Shown: positions 1 through 12,305 of the stretch, one piece after another
Position numbering within the stretch: the first letter of the stretch is position 1
Layout of the letters: each line of letters opens with the position of its first letter
Assembly (NCBI GenBank): GCA_018873225.1
Contig: JAEILZ010000001.1
Span: 992,001-1,056,000 of the forward strand
Length of the DNA: 64,000 bases
From: [Phialemoniopsis] sp. UDSM-2020
Lineage: Eukaryota > Ascomycota > Sordariomycetes > Thyridiales > Thyridiaceae
Direction: 5' to 3'
Position numbers and translations under genes: made by a program
The notes under the pieces: generated by a model
What the model was told of the DNA's origin: nothing
The model's input: the letters and a program-made list of their open reading frames with translations, nothing else
The model's database searches: none

Positions 1-2
1 TG

Positions 3-3000
3 GAGGCAGCGCCGCATCCATTCGTCTACCTCTGGGGTGCTCTATACTTAGTTTTTGAGATGCGTACCTATCATTGCAAGAGCTTCGTGGCTACACGTTG
101 TCGCCAGATGCATAGCAGACGTTTCTAAATGTGACTGGTCACAGATCGCATCTAGGAATTATCAAGCCGTCGATTTGATCTTCACAACACTTGAGGACGT
201 ACAACGCCAAGCCTATCGGTTCCGGTACTATGCGCAGAATCTCGCAGGACGCACTTATGCACAGCTGCAGCGGACCCTGACCGAGCATACCGTTGAGCTG
301 CTGAAATTCTGCCACGACTGCCGAACTTACCTAAAAAGGACCCCAACAAGTGAAGAAAACTGCGCCCCATTCTTGTCGTCTGAGTGACTTTGATTCTAAC
401 CGTTCTTCCCTTCCAGAAAACTTCATACTCTCCACATTCAAGTCTCCCACGATCACACTCGCGCCGAGAATAAAACGCCTGAAGGAATTGAGCGCGGAGG
501 TCGACCAAGAAGCTAGAGTTGCTTCCGGTTTCTTCCAAGACATCAGATTGCAGGCAGTGTCGAGAGGTTTAGAGGGGATCTACTTGCAACTAGATCAGAT
601 TAGCTTCCTTCATCGCGAAAGAAGTCGATTTTGCAGACCTCGCCATCCGCAAATCTCCCTCGAGACCATACGTGAACTGCCAGACACATCTGAGCCCCGC
701 CATCAGCTCCCAGGTATACCCCGACGCCGGCTACACCAATCTTCTTCTTCCTCTCCTTCGAATCCTCGAGTCATGTTGCTACCAGCACCTTATCAAAATT
801 TGCCACCAAAACAAGGCCAGGACTGCCATGGACGTGATGCAGAATTAGGCGTTCTGGAACGCTACCTTGGCAATGAAGAGTGCTATGCAGGCACCAGAAC
901 AGCCTGCCTCTATGGAATGCGGGGTGTCGGCAAGACCCATGTCGCTCTTGAGTACGCTCATAGGCATATGCAGAATTACTTGGTCACCCTCTGGATTCCT
1001 TCTGAAAGCTTGCAAAAGCTCCAGCAAGCGTTTGGAGCCGTTGCCCACGGAGCTGGTCTTGCTGAGGATTCTGTGCAACACCCAGAGCAGCTTCGGAGGA
1101 TAGTGAAGCAGTGGCTTGTGAACTTGAGCAAGAGAAGTAAAAGCCTTTGCACAGTGGATGGCTCTGCTTGATGATTAGACTGATTGAGGTCTAGATGCAC
1201 TTGAAAGTCGCTGCAGGTGGCTTATCGTGTTTGACAATGTCGAAGACTGTTCGAGACTCGACGCCTACTTGCCGTTCGGAGGTGATGGGGCTATTCTGAT
1301 GACTACGACGAGTGAAAGTGTCGCACATCGCTACGCCCAGGATCAGAGCATGATCTTCTTGCAGCCATTTGCCGGTGACCTGGGTTCGCAGTTTTTGTTG
1401 AAGGTGACAGATACCGACGCATTCGATGAGGACGAGACAGACGCCGCCAGATACTTAGCAGATACTCTAGGCAACCTGCCTTTGGCACTGGACCTAGTTG
1501 GCAATTATGTCCGCAGTCTAGGCAAGTCTCTGACGTCTTTCAAGAGAGAACATCCGTATCTCGAGACCGACTTGTTCTTCAATGCAGATCTCCGCAAATG
1601 GTCTCGCGCTCGCTTCGAGGATTCCATCAGCAGGATCTGGGGCCTGCATATCTATTCTAGCACCCGCAACCCTGGTGACCGCCTAGATGCTAAGTCGCGA
1701 CGGCTCATCAACATGCTAGCATTTCTCGACAAGGATGGAGTTCCACTAAGTCTATTCCAAGAGCCTACACGTGATGCCATGTAAGTGTGTGTTGCCAAAG
1801 TGATGCTGCAGATTAGTAACTTCCTTTCTACCAGGTTGTTCGAGGGACCCGACCGTCCCAACGAGATTGCAGATCTTGACATCCTTGTCGAGAATCCATT
1901 CAATGACACTTCAGTGTAGGTAAAACTACTCAGCTGGGTGCTCATGATGAATGTCCATACAAGGCTAATGGCACATAGTCTAAACGGGGCAATACATCAG
2001 CTACAAGACAGGGCTTTAGTGAAGCTGAACAGTCATGCTGACCAGATTCAATGCCATCGCCTTGTGCGCCTTTCGGTCCTCAAGGACATGCCTCGTCTCA
2101 CAAGGCTCCGAACCTTTCAGCGGATCGTTTTCCTTCTCAATGCGGTATTCCCCACACAAGAAGACGGCAAGCCTTTGCATGACAAGTGGAAGACATGCGA
2201 AGTCCTAGCGAACCACGTCCGCGCAGTGTTGGAATCTCGAGAAATGTGCAAGGATGATATCGGCCACCCAATCCTTCTTTGCGAGGTTGCAGCCCGTTGT
2301 GCTTGGTAAGAAGACAACAAATTCGAACTTCAAGATTATCTGCGTATATAAACGCAAGTATCTAACTCGAATCAGGTACTTTATAGAAGTAGGCCAGTAC
2401 GGAATAGCGACCCAAATGGCGAACCAGTCACTTGACATTTGCGACACGGCCTTGAGACAGGGCTCGCATGCTGGTTTCAGTACCTGGTTCATCAAAGACA
2501 TGTCCAGTCACCTCTACAACGTTTTGGCAACTGTGGAAAGAGAGTGGCCAGGTCCGGACTTTGGCGTGGCGTTGTCGGAGCAGGTACACGACATTCGCGT
2601 TCTCAACAAAAGAGAGTCCAACACGGAGGACGAAACTTGGATCGCCGCCGCGGAGGGAAATCTCGCAGTATCATTTATGTCTTCGCATCGTCTAGAGGAA
2701 GCTCTCGAGATCTTGAACCGATTGAGGCAGAGAGCAGATATGAAAGCAAATGAGGATGTTTATCTTCGGAATACCTCGATCTGCCTCAGGATGATGAATA
2801 GACTTGATGAAGCTCTCGAGGTCAATTCTTTTGCGCTAGCAGCAGCTAGGGAGAAGAGAGGAGAGTATAGTGAGCAAGTGGCTTTGTGAGTCCCCTAATG
2901 AAGCGATTTCCTCTCTCTCTCGTCTTGTTCGAGGCCTCTAAGGTTCTGACTCACGGAATGTAGATGTTACTTCGATCTAGTGAACATCCTAATGTGTCAG

Positions 3001-3508
3001 GAGAACATGGAAGACGCCTGGAAAATACTGAGAGATTGCCTCAGTCGCCGCCAAGCCTCAATCTCATCTCATCGGCTCAAAACGCTTGGTCTCTGTCAAA
3101 GGGGCGATACTTTCACTCCCAACAGCTACGGAGACGCATTCACTCTTCATAAAGCCGGAGAGGCAGCAACGAGAGAAGGAAACCATGAGGCGTCGATGTA
3201 AGTGCAGCTCATATCTTCTGCTCTCAGGTTATAGCCAACATGCCTTAATCTTCACGTTTGACCGCAGACTCTTCTATGAAGAAGCCCTCCGGATATTAGG
3301 CAATTGCGAATGCCACCCCGGTGCACTCTGCCGTACGGCATTTGCCCTTGCGTCTGCTTACGAGATAACCGGGGCTGTTGATGATCACGACAAGTGCTTG
3401 CAGATAGGGGTGACTTCTCGCGCAAAGATTCAAGACGAGCTTGGCTATCCGCTACTAGGCATTGAGGCAAGGGACTACGATTCTTTTGTTCAGGTTGGGT
3501 TTCGTTGA
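3..3508 (+). CDS. NLR-like STAND protein: fungal N-terminal domain, NB-ARC, TPR (5' end outside window)
   Basis: Putative intracellular NOD-like receptor or signalling ATPase. Exons inferred: 3-63, 119-349, 417-1136, 1195-1780, 1835-1915, 1979-2305, 2376-2885, 2964-3197, 3268-3508; every join keeps frame. The first visible exon (PFVYLWGALYLVFE) opens at the window edge, so the start lies upstream. Domains in order: a helical N-terminal region with the LLKFCHDCRTYLKR segment (to about nt 340), as in many fungal STAND proteins; a P-loop GMRGVGKTHVALEYAH near nt 915-965; the Walker B/kinase-2 strand RWLIVFDNVED spanning the third intron; a GNLPLALDLVGNYV segment near nt 1470 (GLPL-like); then helical repeats in nt 2376-3508 (SHRLEEALEILNRL, NRLDEALEVNSFALAAA) that read as TPRs. 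The intact frame argues against a pseudogene. The ligand and output are unknown. The class assignment is strong; the exact 5' boundary (64-118 intron) is the weakest part. Confidence 0.8.
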
Positions 3509-3819
3509 TCACTATGCTTCACTTCCATTGGTTTACTCATGTCTTCCGTTCCTCTGTATGTAATGTAATCACTAAGACCGTTTCCAACGTCCTCGCCAGT
3601 CTAGTTGAGGTTCTCGCTACAGATGTACCCGCTGTGACAAACAGAGATCTTCGGAACTTGTGGCATCAACCGACTGTATGATATCGCTACGACCTGCGAC
3701 AGAAAGCCACTGATCCAAGGGGTGTCCACAGCGGAGCCCTCCGCTCGCTCCACGCCGTCTCGACGCTTCGCTCGGCCCGGCTTGATGACCCCTGGTAAAT
3801 CTCGGCCGTCACCACAGGG
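3509..3819. other. Intergenic, NLR gene to tRNA-Ile
   Basis: Nothing beyond the presumed 3' UTR of the NLR-like gene and the upstream flank of the tRNA. The short ORFs that cross it have no recognisable content. Confidence 0.5.
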
Positions 3820-3893
3820 GGTCGCGTGGCGCAATTGGTTAGCGCGTCAGACTAATAATCTGAAGGCTGTGAGTTCAATCCTCACCGTGACCA
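3820..3893 (+). tRNA. tRNA-Ile (anticodon AAU), intronless
   Basis: Full cloverleaf: acceptor GGTCGCG pairs with CGTGACC (one G-T), D stem GCGC/GCGC, anticodon stem TCAGA/TCTGA around loop CTAATAA (anticodon AAT), T stem GTGAG/CTCAC with loop TTCAATC, discriminator A. A-box-like TGGCGCAATTGG and B-box-like GTTCAATCC are present. A T4 run (TTCTTTTG, about 3901-3908) can serve as Pol III terminator. All 73 paired and loop positions plus the discriminator are identical to the inverted copy at 4338-4411. Confidence 0.97.
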
Positions 3894-4337
3894 GCGATTA
3901 TTCTTTTGCCGTTCTGCGGTATCGTGAGATCTTTTTGTTGATGGTGTTGACGGTGGTTGGTTGTGGTGGGATGAGGAACGAATTAGGGATGCTCCACACG
4001 ATGAAAAAATTTTGTTCCACAATCCGTGCGTGCCCTATGCCATATGTCTAGTTGCAGTGAGTGAATGGTTGCTGAAACTAGCATAATGAAACTATTATCT
4101 ACATTGAGTCTGGTTCAATAAGAAAGGGATGCTCATTGCTGATTCTGACTTCTTAGGCATTCAGGCAGAGAAGAAGAGGCGAAGCTTTTGGGCTTCATAA
4201 GGACAAAAATGCCACCATACATACTAGCCTCAAAGCAAAAAGAGTACAGAGCTTTAGGCTAAGATGTTTTCCATATAATCGACTTGGTATAACATTATTT
4301 CCGTCAGGCTCATAAGTCTGAAAAAAGATAAAAAATC
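3894..4337. other. Spacer between inverted tRNA-Ile copies
   Basis: AT-rich, with no coding signal. Near its right end, A-runs (about 4321-4335) read on the minus strand as T-runs directly after the second tRNA and can act as its Pol III terminator. Similarity of the two copies does not extend into this spacer. Confidence 0.6.
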
Positions 4338-4411
4338 TGGTCACGGTGAGGATTGAACTCACAGCCTTCAGATTATTAGTCTGACGCGCTAACCAATTGC
4401 GCCACGCGACC
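4338..4411 (-). tRNA. tRNA-Ile (anticodon AAU), second identical copy
   Basis: The reverse complement is base-for-base identical to the tRNA at 3820-3893, including discriminator A. It lies in the opposite orientation, so the two genes are convergent. It is followed on its own strand by long T-runs (complement of about 4321-4335). Both copies should be functional because neither has a mismatch in a stem. Confidence 0.97.
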
Positions 4412-5115
4412 TTGTTGATGAAAAGTCGTCAATTTTCTACCTATGCGGCTAGCTCTGACAAAGACAAGCCGAGAAACGCCTACGTTGCTGCTGACGGCAT
4501 CATACTCAGAGAGAGTGTGATCAGTAAGGATGGCATGTTATGAACTACAGAAGTAACAATGGCATCTTCTCAATGTTTACTGGTAGAAAGCTTGTCCGTC
4601 AGGCGCTGCATCAAGCTCTCAGTCAGCCCAGACTCTTCGGTGATCTAGTCAAAGTAGGTACTTGGCTAGTGCAGAGATGGCTAGGTGAACACAAGTACCT
4701 GACAGCAGCTTGGCTGCCCATGAATCATGGTCCCATCTCCGCCAGTCGTCATGTCACCCCCCAGACCAAATCGGCTACCCCACAAAGTCATGTAAGTGCC
4801 AGAGCTACTCCTGCAACCCAATCAACGAAGGATATCCATGGACCGCCACCCTACCATCCGCTTGACGCGAGCTGCACTGTCATGGACTTAGGTAGATCTG
4901 TAGTCATGTCCACCTTGGTGATCGCGGAGGTATTAGCTAGTTAGCCCACCCTGACCGTATATGTTGAAACAGAGTTCCCTTGTTTCCCCTGAGCACCGTG
5001 ATCGGATTGCATATTGTAAATTGTGCCAAGGTGCCTCTTGAAATATTTGTCTGGCTCTATTTGGAATCGTAAACAATCCTCGCTTTCTTGACTTGCGCCT
5101 CCTGATCAACCCAAG
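4412..5115. other. Intergenic, presumed promoter of the AtuA-family gene
   Basis: An ORF of 134 codons (4540-4944, +) exists here but has low-complexity content, no recognisable domain and no homologue I know, so it is not called. The last 150 bp are pyrimidine-rich, as expected for a fungal 5' region. Confidence 0.4.
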
Positions 5116-7040
5116 ATGCCTTCAAGAACGGGAAGCAAGCAGCCCATTCACATCGCAAATGCCTCCGGCGCGATCAACGATGGCATGGACCAGCTCTACC
5201 GCCTTGCCTCGGAGGGTACTGTGGATGCTATTACCGCAGATTACCTAGCGGAGTTCAACATTGCCTGGCTAGCTATAGAGGTAAGTCACCGTCAAAGCTG
5301 GGGTAGACTTGTATGCTGACGACACGCCCTCCCTTCGCAGATGATGGATAACCCTGATGGTGGTTTCGAACGCGGATTCCTCGAACAGCTCAACCACAAG
5401 AACGCCGCCGAGCTCATCGCCGAGAAGGGCATCAAGGTCGTACACAACGGTGGAGCACTCAACCCGCAAGGCCTCGCACGTGAGACGGAGAAGCTTCTCA
5501 AGAGCAAGGGTATCACAAACTTAGTAGTAGCCTGGGTGACGGGCGATGACTTGACTGCCGCATTGCCGTCGCTGATTGAAGCTGCCGACGCCACGCTAGA
5601 CCACCTCGATATCAAGGGCTCGAAGCTCACCGATAAGCTGGAGAAGTCACACGTTATTGCTGCCAATGCCTACATTGGTATGAAGGGCATCATCGCGGCG
5701 CTTGAAGCCGGGGCCGACATTGTAATCTGCGGGCGCTGCACCGATGACAGTCCAGCCATGGCTCTTGCTTCGTGGTGGCACGGATGGTCTGACAATCAGT
5801 ACGACCAGCATGCCAGGAGCTTGATGGCTGGACACCTTACCGAGTGCGGACCCTATGTGTGCGGTGGCAACTTTTCTGGCTTCCAGTCCATTCCCAATTT
5901 GTACCGGGTTGGCTTTCCCATTGCTGAAATTGCGGAGGATGGCACGACCGTCATCTCCAAGCATCAGGGCACGAACGGTGCCATTACGGCAGACACTGTC
6001 AAGGCCCAGCTCTTGTATGAGATTCAGGGCTCTCACTACCTCAACCCAGACGTCATCGCAAAGATCGACGAGACGGAAGTCGTCCAGCTTGGCCCCGACC
6101 GCGTTCAGATCACGGGTATCACCGGACTCCCGCCACCGTCCACGACCAAGCTGGCCGTGTCTCTGCAAGGCGGCTACCAGGCAGAGATCTGCTCCTTCGC
6201 GGTGGGCCCGGACATTGAAGCCAAGATCGCGATGCAGCGAGACCAGGTGCTTCGGGAACTGGACCCGGCTGACTTTACCTGCATCAGCATCGAGCCCTAC
6301 GGAACGGCAAAGCTGAACCCCGACACACAGGCCGAAGCTACCGTCATGATTCGACACTTCGTGCAGAGCCCGAAACTCGAAGCCATCGAGAGCTTCAAGA
6401 AGGCTCTCTTCATGAGTGGCCTCCAGGGTTATCCCGGTCTCTTCTTCCACCAGGACTGGAGGACTCTAGCACCTAAGCGATTCCTTACCTACTACCCAGC
6501 CAAGTTCCCTCAGTCAGCCCTGAAAGTGCAGGCACACTTGCCTGGACGTCCATCTATCTCTGTCGATCCTCCCAGCAAGTTCACTGATTTCCATGAGCGA
6601 GACTCATACGACCCGGTCGATCCGGTTGACTTGGCTTCCTTCGGAGAGACCTGCAAACGGCCCATTGGTATGTACGCGTTCTTGTACGTTGGGAAATGTA
6701 TCTAACAAGTATCTTACCTGCAGGTGACATCGTCTACATGCGCAGTGGAGACAAGGGTGGCAATGCTAACGTCGGTATCTGGGTCCGAGACGAGAGCCAG
6801 TGGCCCTGGTTGCGATCATTCTTGACAATCGACAGGTTTAGAAGCTTGTTGGGCAAAGAGGACAAAGGCTACCGCATCGAGAGGTTCGAGGCACCAAACA
6901 TTCATGCGGTTCATTTTGTGACGTATGGGATACTTCAAGAAGGTGTTTCGAGCAGCTCGCTGTTAGATGGTTTCGGAAAGAGTCATGGAGAGTTCCTCCG
7001 AGCCAGGGTCGTGGACATCCCAGTCAAGTTCTTTTCTTGA
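5116..7040 (+). CDS. AtuA-family (DUF1446) acyclic terpene utilisation-like protein
   Basis: Exons 5116-5280, 5341-6667 and 6724-7040 give 602 aa. Residues about 10-430 carry the AtuA/DUF1446 body: HIANASGA at the N-terminus, VVHNGGALNPQGLA, VIAANAYIGMKGIIAALEAG, VICGRCTDDSPAMALASWW and HLTECGPYVCGGNFSGF are family hallmarks. The C-terminal 110 residues (GDIVYMRSGDKGGNANVGIW, then IHAVHFVTYGIL) are the small AtuA C-terminal domain that is a separate polypeptide in some bacteria and is fused in fungi. Bacterial AtuA belongs to the citronellol/geraniol degradation operon, but its chemistry is unproven, so the fungal role is open. No signal peptide or peroxisomal tail is seen. The gene is convergent with the bZIP gene, with 82 bp between their ends. 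A paralogue lies at 55164-57049. Confidence 0.9.
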
Positions 7041-7122
7041 TGTAGCATATAAGATTGATCATAATTGAAATACAGAGCAGTCTTGTACCATTGATCAATC
7101 CGCGTCCACCGTATGATATGCT

Positions 7123-8812
7123 TTATATTTTGCAAGCCTCGTAGAGCTTTGGGTACACTGTTGCAACTCTCGGTTCCAAAGACCAGTTACGCAAGTCCCG
7201 AACATGGCTCTCAAACACCGGATTGATGATCACCTCGTCCACAGTTTCCCCGCTCTCCGGGTCAATGATCGTCTGAGGAATCAACACATCTGCCAGACTG
7301 TACGGCCAGTTGACGGATAGCGAGCCGGACAGCACAGTAGAAAAGTCTCCCTGTGATGAGTAGTCGTCTTGATCCTGAATCAATATCTCTCGTGCGCGCG
7401 GCCTGCAACCTGGTGATTAGTGTGCTATCTGCTATCGACGACAGTCGTACTCACCATGCGTATAAATCCATCCAAGCGGGATGCGGGACTAGGATTTGTG
7501 TTGATCCAGGTTTGAGCCAGTCTGGCAAGAAATCATAGTTCTCCTGAGTGGGATCTGTCTGCCACTGTCATTTGCTAGGATTAGTGTTTTGCAGTGCCTT
7601 GGATAGAAGTCAATAAGTGACTAGCAACTGACCTTCAGGAATATGTACATCTTGTATAGAACAGCAATCTGCTCAGGGAGGGCATCAGAGCCACAGAATG
7701 TCCGGAGTACGCCCCCTATCATCTCTCCGAGCGGGTAAAAGATCCCGTTGCGCGTGGCGTTTAGAAGAGTCTTGATACTAGGGAGCACAGGTCTACTTGA
7801 TGCATGCCTGGCATCTGTCGTTCGCAACGTTGACTCGTTGGACGATGATGTGAAACCAATCCAGGCCAGGTCAAGTGCACATGTCGGGGCTGTCGTAATA
7901 GGCAGCATCGTATGTTGAGCGATAGAGAGAGGGTCCCAGGTGACTGTTGTTGGATCGATCCAAGAGTCTAGTAGCATGACATGTCAGACATCGGAGGTCG
8001 GTCTTCTCAGCCAGGGTGAGATGTCGCAAGCGGCCTGGCTAATCACTTACCTGTGGACGCAAGGAAGTCTTCGCACACTGCCATGCTAGGTCCGTCCGGA
8101 TCTGGCACAAGGATGTGCGACCAATCTGTTTCTTTCGCTTGTCTCTCCGGCAAGGCTGTCTGCTCACTTCCACATGACGAGGCGTCACCTGCGATAGTGG
8201 TAGTAGATATCTCATCCAACTACGTAGCGGTGGATCAGCACGTGCGTGGATTCCTTGTATATAAACAACGGCGTTGCATTCCGTCAGGGACACTACCTTA
8301 GTTGGTTGAGGATGGTGTGATGCTTCTTCACTAGGAGTATCTCTATTTCTTCCTTCTCGAGCTTTCTGGACATCTTCTCTCGGGACTGTAAGATCTTTGA
8401 GAAACTGTCCGGCAGAAAGATCCCCATCTGACGATGGAGCGCCTGTTGGCGGAAGGCTGAGAAGGGTTTGTAAAGTAGACTCAATAAGGTTCAGGCGTTC
8501 ACGAAGTTCACCGTTGGCTTGGAGAAGGTCGTCTCTCTCCTTCGTGATTCGCACAAGACGAGCGGGCTGCTGGCTCCTCAACTCGGCAACCTCCTTCTCC
8601 AGCTCTGTGATTTTCGATTTGGTTCGCTCTCGGAGTGATCGCTGTGCAGTGCGGTCGAGGGCACGCTTTTGCTGCAACTTTTGCGGATCCAGGTCGGTGA
8701 CGAGGCGAGGGCCTCGGTCCCGTCTCGCCCTTGAACGACCATTACCATTCCTGCTGCGAACAGGCTCACCCTGGGCTGGCGGCTCGTCGGCCATCATGTC
8801 CAGGGTGTTCAA
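7123..8812 (-). CDS. bZIP transcription factor with C-terminal DUF3425
   Basis: Exons on the minus strand: 8812-about 8242, 8188-8051, 7967-7633, 7564-7455, 7402-7123. The donor of the first intron is uncertain: using 8242 keeps frame (477 aa), while the stronger-looking GTAGTG at 8296 would not join in phase. The basic region is at about residues 45-65 (KRALDRTAQRSLRERTK) and is followed by heptad-like leucines (ITELEKEVAEL, LLQANGELRERLNLI). After a disordered segment, the C-terminal half is DUF3425: DWSHILVPDPDGPSMAVCEDF, LYKMYIFLKWQTDPTQENYD, then VNWPYSLADVLI. The usually invariant Asn of the basic region is Asp here, as in the second bZIP at 34453. It is divergent from the TRI12-type pump, which is a plausible target. 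Confidence 0.85.
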
Positions 8813-9948
8813 ATCAAGGGACGAGAGTAGGCAAGGCTGTGAGTATCGAAGGGTCCACTTGACATTCGTCTATAAGTGGCATGCAAGAGATGGGTCTGAT
8901 CTGGTGCAATGCATGACAATACACAGGCGTTGACGTTGTGTGGAGTTGGCATGCGAGGTCTCCCCGCGACACTGTAATACCGTGTCGTGAACCAGGCGAC
9001 ACGGTACAGAGCTAGTCTGTTTGGCACATCCACCCGAGACGCTTGCTCAATACGCACTGTGCGGTCCACGCATCCTGTCGGGAAAGCATATCCGTCTGGT
9101 CCCCAGGTGCATCTTCAGAAATGCCACCAGCACCTTGGCGCTACCAAGTCCGATTAAGGTAGTTGAGCCTCATTTTGAAGTCTGATAGGGTTGAACTAAA
9201 GCAAGTCTCGAGAATGTCTGCCCGTTCAAGGTAAAAACAGTATGTTGGACCCTGACTTAACAAACTACACCTGCAGGTGGATGCTCTCCACTCTCCATTG
9301 GATGCTTCGGCTCTTTCATTTCTACCACGGCACGATCCTTAAGCAGTCGGGATCTCGGAGCATCGGAATGGCGACTTTGAACATGGCATGGTAATCAATG
9401 TTCCAAGATGGGGCGCCTTATGCCGTTTCCCGTCTTAGCTCTGACTTCATGAGGGAGCCTCTGCCCCACAAAGTCTGTTCGTTAATGTCAATGAGCCAAC
9501 AAGCTACGAGTTATTCATCCAAAAACTCCGCTTTCGGTGCGGGCCCTCAGGATGATCTGGGGGATTCAGAACTTCCCCGTGGGCAGATACACAGAAGATG
9601 GGACGCGTCCGGGCGATCCGACGTTCTTTTACAGAGACGAATATGGCTTTTTGGAGAACAGTTGTGGATCTCCTTTCGGTAGAATACTACAAGTCGGTTG
9701 TTGTTACCCATGCCATGTTTTAGATGTCAACGGGAGATCTGCAAGGGTCGAACTTCTTGAAGCTATCTTTGTAGTCTATGCTCGCTTGATATATAGCTCA
9801 AAATAAAGCCTCTCCCAAATTTTCTCCGGCACCTGAGACTGGTTGTCTTGACTTCAAAAGACCATCTCTTCCGACAAACGATCACTTCGATTCTGAAATA
9901 TCCAAGGTCTTTTCGAACCCATCGATATCTAATAGCAAGTCCGTCGAG
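8813..9948. other. Divergent intergenic region, bZIP (-) and MFS pump (+)
   Basis: About 1.1 kb shared by two divergent genes. A TATA-like GATATATAGC lies near 9788, about 160 bp before the pump's ATG. Small ORFs at 9398-9806 have no family resemblance and are not called. Confidence 0.5.
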
Positions 9949-11954
9949 ATGAGTGGCACGGCTCCTGGAGAGAGCAAAGCCGTGACGAGCCACGACGATG
10001 TCATTCAACCAGTCAGCCAGGCTGTGAACACCACCGAACCAACAACAGCACCAACAAGCAAGTCAGCAGGCGGAGATGATGATATCATTCAGGGCTTGGA
10101 GAACACGGGTGAGGAAGTCGGCATGACCTGGCGATCCGCTCTTGCTGCTATGGTACGTCTTCGTCAACGAGAGAATTTGCTATCACTGCAGTGACTGACT
10201 TGTATGATGAAAATCTAGACAATGGCAACATCATACAATGCCTATCTATTCACGTTATTAATCCCACCGGCCATCCTAAGCTTCATCAACGCCGATCTCG
10301 GACCGCACCCGGCGTACACCTGGATCACCATCTCATGGAACCTAGGCGGCGCCATCTTCGTCACCATCGGAGGCAGACTTTCCGACATCTTCGGTCGGAG
10401 GTACTTCTTCCTCTTCGGCGCCGGCCTTCTCGTCATCGGCAGCATCGTCGGCGCGACCGGCCAGTCCATAGGGCAGATGATCGCCTCAGGCGCCATCTTC
10501 GGCTCCGGCTCGGGCCTGCTCGAGATGTCCTTTGGCGCTGTCCAGGAGATCGTCCCCAACGACTGGCGCATGGCCACCATCGGCCTCTTCGACGCCTCGG
10601 CCGTCATCGCGCAGCTCACGCCCCTCATCGCCTGGGCCATGATCAAGTTCACCCACACCTGGCGCAACGCCTACTACCTCGTCATCGGGTGGCAGGTGCT
10701 CAATTTCGCCATCCTCTTCTTCTTCTACCACCCGCCCGACTTCCGCGCGAAGCACGGTGCCTCGGACCGTAAGGTCGTCGACCTCCTGCGTACTTTCGAC
10801 TGGCTCGGCCTGTTTGTCTTTGTCGCTGGCTGCACGCTGTTCTTGGTGGGCGTCAACTGGGGCGGCAACCTGCACCCGTGGGCCAGCGCCGCGACCATTG
10901 CACCGGTGGTCATTGGTCTATGTTTGCTGATTGCGCTGGGCTTCTACGAGGTGTACGGCAACGTCAAGGAGCCGCTGCTGCCACCGAGGTTGTTCAAGCA
11001 GGTCCGACAGTGAGTTACCACCCACTTACCGACTGACTCGACTGTTCAGAACACTAATGAGACTCCAGATTCACTGTTCCCATGCTCGTGATGGCGGTCG
11101 TGGGAATGCAGTACTACTCAAACGCCGTGCTCTGGCCACGTACCTCTCAGCTGCTCTTCGCCACCGACGAGATCTCCAAGGGCCTGTACTCTGAAGTCGT
11201 ACCCCTAGGTAGCATCGGTAAGCGACTCCTTGCGCCAAATAAATCTATTACCCTTCCAGTACTAACAACATCTCCCCACTCAGTCGGCGGCATCCTCGTC
11301 ACGGGCTCCAAGCGCATAGGCCACCAAAAGTGGCAGATCATCCTCGCCATCGCCCTGCAGACCTCGTGCGTCGGCGCCCTCTCCACCACGACCGTCGACA
11401 ACCCGGCCAAGGCCGTAGTGCTGACCTTTTTCGTCTCGTGCACCGTCACCGTCGTCATGCTCAACTGCTTCGTCATCGTCGGGTTCGGCATCGTCGACCA
11501 GGCCGACATCGGCACGGCCGCGGGCTTAGCCGGCACGGCGCGCCTACTCTTTGGCGCCGTGGCGACGGCCATCTTTGGTAATGTGAACAGCAACCGGTAC
11601 GCCGACTCGCTGACGCGCAGGGTCGGCGAGGCTGTGGCTGGACTGGGTTTCCCGGAGGGTGGCATGGCGAAGCTCGTGGCGGCTGCGAAGTTGGGGACGC
11701 CGGCGGCGTATGCTGGAGTGCCCGGTATCACGCCTGAGGTGCAGGCTGCAGCGACGATGGGGAATAAGCTGGCGTACCTGGATGGTGCAAAGCTGTCGTA
11801 TCAGGTTGCGCTGGCATTTGGGCTCGCTGGTTGCATCGCGGCCATGTTCATCCCCAGCATCGACTCGAGGAAGTACACCAAGAAGACGGTGGCGCTGCAG
11901 GAGCATGACCGTAAGAGGCTTCAGGAGAAGAAGTTGGAGGGTGTCACTGCTTGA
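9949..11954 (+). CDS. MFS transporter, TRI12 / DHA14-like efflux family
   Basis: Exons 9949-10152, 10219-11009, 11069-11217 and 11284-11954 give 604 aa. A hydrophilic N-terminal arm of about 65 residues precedes about 13-14 hydrophobic segments. The loop 2-3 MFS signature is GGRLSDIFGRRYFF, preceded by TWITISWNLGGAIFVTIG, which is the arrangement of TRI12-type pumps (trichothecene efflux and siderophore-iron transporters). The long extracytoplasmic loop (RRVGEAVAGLGFPEGG to GNKLAYLDGAKLSYQ) before the last helix is also typical. Predicted plasma-membrane proton antiporter; the substrate cannot be read from sequence. No biosynthetic core enzyme (PKS, NRPS, terpene synthase) is in the window, so a toxin-cluster role is not supported here. 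It is divergent from the bZIP gene. Confidence 0.88.
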
Positions 11955-12305
11955 GATTAGACCTCTTGAAAGAGTACGAGGGGTGACAACTTCACTGCTT
12001 AGACTTGGTAAACCGGGAAGACATAGAATAGAGGAAAGGTACATGGGCAAAAGATACACTAGACTAGACTTGCTTTGACGTCAAGAAGCATTAAGAAATG
12101 GAACGAACAGTCAATCATCACTGAAAGAACATGCCGGTCTGTGTGGTAACTCGACATGTATGCTTTACGTCTAGCATCTAATCTACTCCGGAAAGAATCT
12201 TCCAACACACTCAAGCCTGTGTGTTCTAATGCTCCAAAATCAAATGCCCCAGTAACTCCAGGGTTACCATCTTGTCGATGTTTACCCATATGTTGCTCAT
12301 CCCCC
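11955..12305. other. Convergent intergenic region, MFS pump and ATP-grasp gene
   Basis: Holds only the two 3' ends; no coding or RNA signal seen. Confidence 0.5.

Noticed and set aside
4540..4944. 134-codon plus-strand ORF between the tRNA pair and the AtuA gene
   Set aside because: No domain, mixed composition, no splice or Kozak support, and it lies in promoter-like sequence.
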